DNA of 12,027 nucleotides, from contig CAWCPR010000017.1 of NCBI GenBank assembly GCA_963797475.1, positions 1 to 12,027 of the forward strand, given 5' to 3'. The notes below the pieces were generated by a model. That model had not been told where the DNA came from, did not search any database, and was given only the letters and a program-made list of their open reading frames with translations. This DNA is from CAWCPR01 sp963797475. GTDB lineage: Bacteria > Chloroflexota > Anaerolineae > Anaerolineales > UBA4823. Shown piece by piece: positions 7,089 to 12,027 of this stretch. Numbering within the stretch: position 1 is the stretch's first letter; every line of letters starts with the position of its first letter. Made by a program: the position numbers and the translations under genes.

Positions 7089-7119
7089 TTGCAGTTTTAG
7101 GTTGGAATCGTGCTATAGT
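7089..7119 (+). promoter_or_regulatory. Possible plus-strand promoter with extended -10
   Basis: TGCTATAGT at 7111-7119 fits an extended -10 (TG-n-TATAGT). A TTGCAG at 7089-7094 is a possible -35, but the 19-nt spacing is long. It points toward the small ORF at 7236, about 115 nt downstream. The 229-nt spacer at 7007-7235 contains nothing else I can support. Confidence 0.3.
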
Positions 7120-7235
7120 TTTCCTGTCAATGATGAGAACCTTTAAACAGGCTGGTGGTCTGTCAAAAGTAAAAGCCATAATTGGGTGGATGAATAATTG
7201 TTGCCTGTACTTTCCAAGTAGGCGATAATAGTATT

Positions 7236-7490
7236 ATGCCAACCGTGTTAGCAAATGGCCAAGCAATCGAAGTCGACACAACAGACTATTACTTATGCTG
7301 GTATCGATTTGGACAAATGCTTGTATATCCGATTGGCTACTTTTCCTATTTTCCGAACACAAATATGTTTGGTGAACGTGAGTTCGAAGAAAGTATCTCT
7401 TTTCTACGGACCAACCTTGAAAAGTTTGAAGATGCAGAATTGCGAGAACAAGCAACTGCACTAATGGAAGTAATGAAACCACTACATTAG
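7236..7490 (+). CDS. Small protein of unknown function (84 aa)
   Basis: An 84-aa plus-strand ORF between the sigma operon and the IS630 fragment. I do not recognise a family. The N-terminal half is hydrophobic and aromatic-rich (YYLCWYRFGQMLVYPIGYF), and the C-terminal half is acidic and predicted helical (EFEESISFLRTNLEKFEDAE). There is no signal peptide, and no clear membrane helix because of the polar residues. No good Shine-Dalgarno precedes the ATG. The stop codon lies exactly where the transposase fragment begins, so the gene may have been shortened by that insertion. The sequence is more AT-rich than its neighbours, which fits acquired DNA. The amino-acid composition argues for a real protein more than the overlapping antisense frame (7234-7482) does, but this is a hypothetical gene. 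Confidence 0.45.
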   Translation: MPTVLANGQAIEVDTTDYYLCWYRFGQMLVYPIGYFSYFPNTNMFGEREFEESISFLRTNLEKFEDAELREQATALMEVMKPLH

Positions 7491-7793
7491 CGCATCAGCG
7501 GTGGTAAAACGCCAATTTATTTTGACCACCTTCTCATTCCAGTCATTTTGCCAGGCATTTACCTCGTGTCCCAGAGTGATTTTATCGGCGATGCGCCGAG
7601 AAAGGCATTGGCGTACTAAGATACCCAATTCGATTTCAGCCATGTTGAGCCAACTGCCATGCTTGGGCGTGTATTGAAATTCAAAACGATTAGCCAAGCG
7701 GAGAGCTTCTTCAGGCTCAAACGTTGCGTAGAATGAGATCGGTGAGTGGGTTTTGAGGTTATCATTACGATCACAATCTTTTCCGCCTTAGGC
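7482..7793 (-). pseudogene. IS630-family transposase fragment (C-terminal part, frameshifted, truncated at both ends)
   Basis: The open part (7697-7482) contains YTPKHGSWLNMAEIE, the signature around the last acidic residue of the DDE catalytic triad in IS630/Tc1-type transposases, then WRFTTADA near the usual C-terminus. Upstream, another frame reads KAEKIVIVM, and after adding one base it continues DNLKTHSPISFYATFEPEEA, the expected block with the second catalytic Asp. The missing base lies at about 7762-7763, inside the codon for that Asp. The usual C-terminal tail (about ten residues) is missing. Everything N-terminal of the second Asp region is also missing, the remnant ending just before the F420-type enzyme gene. 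No terminal inverted repeats are visible. It cannot encode active transposase and marks an old insertion. Confidence 0.85.
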
Positions 7794-7812
7794 CCGGTCA
7801 GGCCGCCCGGGC
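7792..7812. repeat. GC-rich stem-loop over the stop codon of the F420-type enzyme gene
   Basis: GCCCGG (7792-7797) and CCGGGC (7807-7812) form a perfect 6-bp stem with a 9-nt loop that includes the stop codon (7798-7800). No T-tract follows on the minus strand, so it is at best a weak or Rho-assisted end signal for the TetR operon. Confidence 0.3.
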
Positions 7813-8187
7813 TTGCATCCGGATGAAATCCTGCATCCCCACCAACCCCAGGATCGTTCTTACGAACAGCGGGAATTTCGGCAGGGCTGATTTCCGGTCC
7901 ACCGGTTCGATTTTTTCGAGCGCATATTCACGGCGATGGTACAGCAGGTCGCATTTTCCGGCCGCGGACACGTTCCGGTACCAATCGACGTTCGGCCCGT
8001 AGGTCAAGGCGATCATGAAACCGCCCTGAGTGGGGAACACCCAGATGGGGGTCTCGTAATGCTTGCCGCTTTTCCGGCCCACATGGTACAGGATGGCGAA
8101 CGGCCCCCATCCAGCCTGGGCGATCTTGCCGGTGAGCTTGTTCAGGATGTACTTATTAAAGTAGCGTACGCCGCTTGGGATTTTCAC
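7798..8187 (-). CDS. Nitroreductase/deazaflavin-dependent oxidoreductase family protein (DDN-like, F420-type)
   Basis: A 129-aa protein of the split-barrel DDN family (PF04075-like), whose members bind deazaflavin F420 or related flavins and reduce small molecules. Diagnostic segments are LYHVGRKSGKHYETPIWV (33-50), with the GRKSGK turn typical of the cofactor-phosphate side, and GPNVDWYRNVSAAGKCDL (64-81). The length fits the short members of the family. The start is a GTG at 8187, not the ATG at 8235. The GTG overlaps the TetR stop as GTGA (4 nt), has GGAG 9 nt upstream, and gives the expected N-terminus, whereas the longer form would translate about 16 unrelated residues out of frame with the regulator's end. 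It is the second gene of the TetR operon, so it is probably induced when the regulator binds its ligand. The substrate is unknown; detoxification or lipid/quinone reduction are possibilities. Confidence 0.85.
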   Translation of the reverse strand: MKIPSGVRYFNKYILNKLTGKIAQAGWGPFAILYHVGRKSGKHYETPIWVFPTQGGFMIALTYGPNVDWYRNVSAAGKCDLLYHRREYALEKIEPVDRKSALPKFPLFVRTILGLVGMQDFIRMQARAA

Positions 8188-8810
8188 TTTTCTGCGCTCC
8201 GCAATGGGCCTTCCTGGCGGCTCACGACGCCCCACAGGAAGGTCTCAATATACCGGTCCAGCGAGCGATCCGAGATAGGCGCCTGCGGGGCCTTGTCCAG
8301 GAAGACATGGGTGAAGGCGTAGCCGACCAACATACCCACAAAAGCGCTGAAGAACACCAGCGGGTCACGTGGCAGGGCGATCTGCCCGGACGCATAGACT
8401 TTTTCCACAAAGCGCTGCACCTGCGGGTACATCGCCTGGATTAATTCGGGGAGATGCGCCCCTCTCAGGTCAATCAGCTCAACAAAAACCAGGTTGAGCA
8501 CCCCGGGATCTGCCTCGACCTCCTGCACGATCCGCTGGGCGGCGTCCCGGATCAGCGCTTCGGCCGATTTGCCTTCCACCTCGCCCAGGTGCGGCAGGAT
8601 GCGCATTATGGGGTGATATTGCAAGATCACGGCCTGCATGACCTGCTCTTTATCGCTGAAATGGTTGTAAATGCTCCCGGCGGTGATCCCGGCCCGGGCG
8701 GCGATATCCCGCATCGAGGTGCCGTGATAGCCTTGCTCGCTGAACAACTGGTAAGAAGCTTCGATTATCGCCAGGCGGGTCGTTTCGCCGCCGGTTTGTG
8801 TGGGTTGCAT
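8184..8810 (-). CDS. TetR/AcrR-family transcriptional regulator
   Basis: A 208-aa TetR-family repressor. The N-terminal DNA-binding domain (about residues 10-58) shows the usual pattern: a helix with IIEASYQLFSEQGYHGTSM, then the helix-turn-helix IAARAGITAGSIYNHFSDKE. The remaining 150 residues are a helical ligand-binding and dimerisation domain of no recognisable subclass. The start at 8810 is supported by GGAG 6 nt upstream and by homologous N-termini; the reading frame stays open to 9125, but that extension is antisense to the divergent cyclase gene. It is coupled to the F420-type enzyme gene by a 4-nt overlap. A 20-bp palindrome and a near-consensus promoter lie directly upstream, so it very likely represses its own operon. 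The ligand is unknown. Confidence 0.94.
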   Translation of the reverse strand: MQPTQTGGETTRLAIIEASYQLFSEQGYHGTSMRDIAARAGITAGSIYNHFSDKEQVMQAVILQYHPIMRILPHLGEVEGKSAEALIRDAAQRIVQEVEADPGVLNLVFVELIDLRGAHLPELIQAMYPQVQRFVEKVYASGQIALPRDPLVFFSAFVGMLVGYAFTHVFLDKAPQAPISDRSLDRYIETFLWGVVSRQEGPLRSAEK

Positions 8811-8830
8811 GTTTTTCTCCACCGGAGGAA

Positions 8831-8850
8831 ACAAACAAACGTTTGTTTGT
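8831..8850. promoter_or_regulatory. Perfect 20-bp palindromic operator, probably for the TetR-family protein
   Basis: ACAAACAAACGTTTGTTTGT is its own reverse complement over all 20 positions, a usual size and symmetry for TetR-family operators. It begins 3 nt downstream of the regulator's -10 box and covers the predicted transcription start, so a bound dimer would block initiation. It lies about 86 nt upstream of the predicted start of the divergent cyclase-like gene, too far to overlap that promoter. Confidence 0.85.
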
Positions 8851-8853
8851 CCT

Positions 8854-8881
8854 ATTATATAGGATTGTAGAGAAAAGTCAA
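8854..8881 (-). promoter_or_regulatory. Strong predicted promoter of the TetR/F420-type enzyme operon
   Basis: On the minus strand, TTGACT (plus 8876-8881) and TATAAT (plus 8854-8859) are separated by 16 nt, almost consensus for the housekeeping sigma factor. The start site would fall near 8846-8848, within the palindromic operator. The -10 also lies in a small dyad (CCTAT-TAT-ATAGG, 8851-8863). Confidence 0.75.
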
Positions 8882-8901
8882 GCGCTCCAATCAGGGTATA
8901 A

Positions 8902-8929
8902 TTGACCGGATATGGTTTCCCCATAATAT
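8902..8929 (+). promoter_or_regulatory. Predicted promoter of the cyclase-like gene, implying a leaderless mRNA
   Basis: TTGACC (8902-8907) and TAATAT (8924-8929) are separated by 16 nt. The -10 ends 10 nt before the ATG at 8940, so the transcript would begin within about 3-4 nt of the start codon, leaving no room for a ribosome-binding site, and none is seen. An alternative -10 (TATAAT, 8897-8902) exists but has no -35 at proper spacing. A short dyad, TATGG-N5-CCATA, lies between the two boxes and could bind a regulator. Confidence 0.55.
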
Positions 8930-8939
8930 CTGATTTACA

Positions 8940-11693
8940 ATGAACCCAAATCTCCCCTCCGGCACCGTTACTTTCCTCTTCACCGATATCGAAGGCAGCA
9001 CGCGCCTGTGGCAAGAGAAGCCGCAGGCGATGGCGGTCTCGCACGCACGCCACGATGCAATCCTGCGCCAGGCGATCGAGTCCAACGACGGCTACATCTT
9101 TCGAACGGTCGGCGATTCGTTTCATGCCGCCTTCCGCACCGCCCTGGACGGTTTGCAGGCGGCCTTATCCGCCCAGCGCGAATTGCAGGCCGAAAGCTGG
9201 GGCGAGACGGGCGCGCTGCGCGTCCGCATGGGGCTGCACACCGGCGCGGCGGAGATTTCCATGGACGGGTCCAACCAATACTTTGAAGGCTACACCACCA
9301 TCGCCTCCGCCCAACGGGTGATGTCCGTGGCGCATGGCGAGCAGGTGCTGCTTTCGCAGACCACTCACGACTTGCTGGTCAATGATTTACCCGAGAAGGT
9401 CAGCCTGCGCGATATGGGCGAACACCGCTTGAAAGATTTGCGCTCGCCGCTGCGCCTTTACCAGCTCGTCGTCCCCGGTTTGGCCCAGGACTTTCCCGCA
9501 ATTCAATCGCTCGACACCCTTCCAAACAATCTGCCCTTGCAGCTAACGTCCTTTATCGGCCGCAGGAAAGAGCTGGCCGATATCCTGGAGCTGCTCGAAT
9601 CAGTCCGGCTCATCACGCTGACAGGCTCGGGCGGCACCGGTAAAACCCGCCTTTCCCAAGAGGTTGGCGCACAGGCGCTGGCCAACTTTACCCACGGCGT
9701 CTGGTTCATCGAGCTGGAAACTTTGACCGACCCATCCCAAATCATCCCGGTCATGGCGCAGGTATTTGGCTTGCAGGAGCAGCCTTCCAACCCGCTGGCT
9801 TCGTTGGTAGTGGATTACCTGCGCGAGAAAGACGCCTTGTTGATCTTCGACAACTGCGAGCATCTCGTAGATGCCTGCGCTCGCCTGGCCGATGATTTCC
9901 TGCACCACTGCGCCGGGCTCAAGATCATCGCCAGCAGCCGCGAGGCCCTGGAGATCCCCGGCGAAGTTGCCTATCGCCTCCCGCCGCTGGCGGAATCTGA
10001 GTTGACCCAGCTCTTCCTGGAGCGCGCCCGCCAGGCCAACCCAAGATTCCAGGCGACGGAAGCAAATACAGCCGCCATCACCCGTATTTGTTCGCGCCTG
10101 GACGGCATTCCCCTGGCGATCGAGCTGGCCGCGGCGCGCGTCAAGCTGCTTTCCCCCGAACAAATCGCTACCCGGCTGGACGACCGCTTCCATTTGCTCG
10201 TCAGCGGGAGCCGCACCGCCCTGCCGCGCCAGCAAACCTTGCGCGCCCTGATCGACTGGAGCTACGATCTGCTTTCAGAGCAGGAATGCACCCTTTTACG
10301 ACGGCTCTCGGTCTTTATGGGCGGCTGGACGCTGGAGGCGGCCGAAGCCATCAGCCCCGACCTGGACGTTTTGTATCTGCTGGACCAGCTTATCAACAAA
10401 TCCCTGGTCTTCACGATGGAGGGAAAAACCGCAACCCGTTACCGCCTTTTAGAGACCATCCGCCAGTACGGTCGCCAAAAATTAGTCGAAGCCGGCGAAT
10501 TGGAAGCGACGGCGGACAAACACGCCAGATATTTCTTACAACTGGCAATCGACAGCGAGAATAAACTGAATACCGCTGAAGCATTCAAGTGGATGGATAT
10601 TCTCGAAGCAGATCACGAGAATCTGCGCGCCACGCTGGAATGGGATCTGAAAAGGGATGTGGAATCCGCCTTGAAGATCATTGGCGTGGTCACACTTTTC
10701 TGGAGCGGGCGCGGTTACCCGGCAGAAGGGCGCGCCTGGGCAGAGGCCGCCATCGCCTGCGCCGAAGCGCTTCCGCCCGTGGAAGGAGAAGCGGCGATTC
10801 AGCGCAAGAAGTTGGTGGCTTATGCGCTCGGTTCACTCCTTACCCTGTTGGTTTATCATGGCGACATCCCCAATGCCGAAATTGCTTCAGAAAAATGCGC
10901 GGCCCTGGCGCGTGAATTGGGCGACAATAAGCTGCTGGCGAAGGCGTTAACCTATTTTTGTACGGGTCGCCTGGTAACCGGCGATACCCGCGACGTCGAA
11001 GCGAAGATGAATGAAGCCTTGCAGGCGGCGCGCCTAAGCGGAGATGCAAATTCGCTCGGCCTGGCGCTGGGGATAACCGCGGAGCTGCTGATGCTGCTCG
11101 ACAAGGATCCCGAAACCATGCAAGCCTATATAAAGGAAAGCATTGCGCTTTTACAAGAGACCGGCGACCTGTGGGGATTCTCGATTGTATCGGTCGGATT
11201 GGGCATGGGGGCAAAATTCAAGGGGCGCTATGAAGAAGCCCGGGCCCGGTTTTCCGTCTTGCAGCCGGTCTTGCACGAAATCGGCGACGAACACCGCTTA
11301 AATTTGATCCAGAGCGAGCTCGCCCACCTGGACCGGTACGAAGGCCATTTTGAAAAAGCCGAGCGAAAATACCACGAAACGATTGTAAAATGGCAAAAAC
11401 TTGGCCACCGGGCCGCTGTCGCCCACCAGCTCGAAGCTCTGGCATTCATCGCCATCGCTCAAGAAAGGCTCGAACGCGCCGCCCGTTTACTGGGAGCTGC
11501 TCAGGCCCTGCGAGACAAGATCCACATTCAAATGAGCCCGGCAGAACAGGTGGAGTATGACAAGGAAGTGACAAATCTGCGCGGCGCGCTGGACGAATTG
11601 CGCTTTACAACCCTGTGGAACGAGGGCCGTTCCATGACGACGGACCGGACGATCCAGTTCGCCCTGGAGACAGCCCCTTCAATCCAGGGCTAA
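8940..11693 (+). CDS. Class III nucleotide cyclase-like domain fused to NB-ARC ATPase and helical (TPR-like) repeats
   Basis: A 917-aa cytoplasmic signalling protein. Residues 8-177 are a class III adenylate/guanylate cyclase homology domain, with metal-ligand candidates Asp16 (TFLFTDIEGSTRLW) and Asp59 (RTVGDSFHAAF). Residues about 200-420 form an NB-ARC/STAND-type ATPase: P-loop GSGGTGKT (229-236), Walker B LLIFDN (301-305), ASSRE (331-335) and GIPLAIELAAARV (389-401). A winged-helix segment follows (DWSYDLLSEQE, 439-449). The rest (about 540-880) is helical and repeat-like, resembling TPRs that sense a partner or ligand. There is no C-terminal DNA-binding domain, so output should come from the cyclase-like part or from oligomerisation. 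The usual transition-state Asn of class III cyclases appears replaced (GYTTIASAQRV), while the following Arg126 is kept, so activity is doubtful. The start is fixed by an in-frame TGA at 8931 and by the family-typical N-terminus. It is divergent from the TetR operon. Confidence 0.92.
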   Translation: MNPNLPSGTVTFLFTDIEGSTRLWQEKPQAMAVSHARHDAILRQAIESNDGYIFRTVGDSFHAAFRTALDGLQAALSAQRELQAESWGETGALRVRMGLHTGAAEISMDGSNQYFEGYTTIASAQRVMSVAHGEQVLLSQTTHDLLVNDLPEKVSLRDMGEHRLKDLRSPLRLYQLVVPGLAQDFPAIQSLDTLPNNLPLQLTSFIGRRKELADILELLESVRLITLTGSGGTGKTRLSQEVGAQALANFTHGVWFIELETLTDPSQIIPVMAQVFGLQEQPSNPLASLVVDYLREKDALLIFDNCEHLVDACARLADDFLHHCAGLKIIASSREALEIPGEVAYRLPPLAESELTQLFLERARQANPRFQATEANTAAITRICSRLDGIPLAIELAAARVKLLSPEQIATRLDDRFHLLVSGSRTALPRQQTLRALIDWSYDLLSEQECTLLRRLSVFMGGWTLEAAEAISPDLDVLYLLDQLINKSLVFTMEGKTATRYRLLETIRQYGRQKLVEAGELEATADKHARYFLQLAIDSENKLNTAEAFKWMDILEADHENLRATLEWDLKRDVESALKIIGVVTLFWSGRGYPAEGRAWAEAAIACAEALPPVEGEAAIQRKKLVAYALGSLLTLLVYHGDIPNAEIASEKCAALARELGDNKLLAKALTYFCTGRLVTGDTRDVEAKMNEALQAARLSGDANSLGLALGITAELLMLLDKDPETMQAYIKESIALLQETGDLWGFSIVSVGLGMGAKFKGRYEEARARFSVLQPVLHEIGDEHRLNLIQSELAHLDRYEGHFEKAERKYHETIVKWQKLGHRAAVAHQLEALAFIAIAQERLERAARLLGAAQALRDKIHIQMSPAEQVEYDKEVTNLRGALDELRFTTLWNEGRSMTTDRTIQFALETAPSIQG

Positions 11694-11739
11694 CGCGGGG
11701 TATTTGAGGCAGAATTCGAATTATTCACTGGAGGCTAAG

Positions 11740-11978
11740 ATGAGCGAAACCATCGATCCACAAACTCAGACGATGATCGACAATATGCCATCGTACAGGC
11801 TGCCACCCGCGAGCGGGTCGATCTGGGGTTGAACCTGAAAGGTGTTGCGCCAATGGAGCGGCTCGAAGCGGGCGTCATCTTCGGCGGGATGTGCACCCAC
11901 CGGGTGCGGCTGGCCTCCCCGGAAGATGTGGATGGCGCGGTGATCTCCTGGCTGAAGCAGGCCTACGAGCAGGCTTAA
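11740..11978 (+). pseudogene. Remnant of a DUF4287/DUF5655-type gene with internal deletion and frameshift
   Basis: GGAGG lies 5 nt before an ATG at 11740. Translation gives MSETIDPQTQTMIDNMP, the kind of N-terminus seen on DUF4287 proteins, then runs out of frame and stops at about 11830. From about 11788 a second frame reads AIVQAATRERVDLGLNLKGV, continues with THRVRLASPEDVDGAVISWL and ends KQAYEQA at TAA (11976-11978). This matches the C-terminal DUF5655-like part as I remember the family. The two halves meet at atgccatcgta, so the middle (probably well over 100 codons) was lost and the reading frame broken. The family is an uncharacterised small bacterial protein; the remnant should be non-functional. 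It lies 46 nt after the cyclase-like gene on the same strand. The last 49 nt of the window show nothing further. Confidence 0.75.
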
Positions 11979-12027
11979 TGGCCCGATCATGGACCGGGAT
12001 GCAATTTGACCCATGGGGGGAGGGAAG

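Noticed and set aside
7125..7130. TTGACA on the minus strand as the -35 of the first sigma operon
   Set aside because: At 15-19 nt downstream there is no acceptable -10 box; the TATAAA nearer the gene fits better.
8811..9125. Upstream extension of the TetR reading frame on the minus strand
   Set aside because: It would cross the operator, both promoters and the start of the divergent cyclase-like gene; the ATG at 8810 has a ribosome-binding site and gives the normal TetR N-terminus.
9600..10235. 211-residue minus-strand reading frame inside the cyclase-like gene
   Set aside because: It is antisense to the well-supported NB-ARC region, a by-product of GC-rich codon use, with no family resemblance or start signal.
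10088..10564. 158-residue plus-strand frame overlapping the cyclase-like gene
   Set aside because: Shadow frame of the P-loop protein in a GC-rich gene; its translation is Arg/Pro-rich without motifs.
11766..12014. 82-residue minus-strand reading frame at the right end
   Set aside because: It is antisense to the clearly recognisable DUF5655-like C-terminal remnant.

Overview
The window looks like a chromosomal piece from a GC-rich bacterium, most likely a Chloroflexota (Anaerolineae-like) lineage. That is inferred from Pro/Thr-rich linkers after a lipobox and between extracytoplasmic domains, large ECF sigma/anti-sigma pairs, an F420-type (DDN-like) nitroreductase-fold enzyme, and a class III cyclase-like domain fused to an NB-ARC ATPase and a helical-repeat tail. 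No rRNA, tRNA, CRISPR array or complete mobile element was seen.

Left part (1-7006, all minus strand): two tandem, paralogous signalling units. In transcription order the first is an ECF sigma factor (7006-6464) followed by a 769-aa single-pass membrane protein (6471-4162), probably its anti-sigma partner, with a terminator-like hairpin about 80 nt past its stop. The second is another ECF sigma factor (3720-3145), a 751-aa membrane protein (3152-897) and a lipoprotein (from 812, running off the left edge). In both units the sigma stop overlaps the partner start by exactly 8 nt. The two large proteins share a short cytoplasmic N-terminus, one membrane helix, a motif just outside the membrane and a homologous ectodomain, but end in different C-terminal modules: a TolB/PD40-like beta-propeller in one, an unrecognised domain behind a Pro/Thr-rich linker in the other. 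The lipoprotein gene appears frameshifted near position 95-101.

Middle (7007-8939): a small unrecognised plus-strand ORF (7236-7490), then a decayed, doubly truncated IS630-type transposase fragment (7793-7482, minus) with a frameshift at its second catalytic Asp. Next is a compact minus-strand operon, a TetR-family regulator (8810-8184) coupled by a GTGA overlap to a small deazaflavin(F420)-dependent nitroreductase-family enzyme (8187-7798). A perfect 20-bp palindrome lies just downstream of a near-consensus promoter in front of the regulator, which predicts autorepression of the pair.

Right part (8940-12027, plus strand): a 917-aa cyclase-like/NB-ARC/TPR-like signalling protein, probably translated from a leaderless mRNA, then a remnant of a DUF4287/DUF5655-type gene that kept its ribosome-binding site, first 17 codons and C-terminal third but lost the middle.

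Overall this is a regulatory accessory region: three DNA-binding regulators or sigma factors, two large transmembrane sensor candidates, a signalling ATPase, and three damaged genes. The tandem sigma/anti-sigma units with a conserved ectodomain and exchanged C-terminal modules are the most interesting feature.
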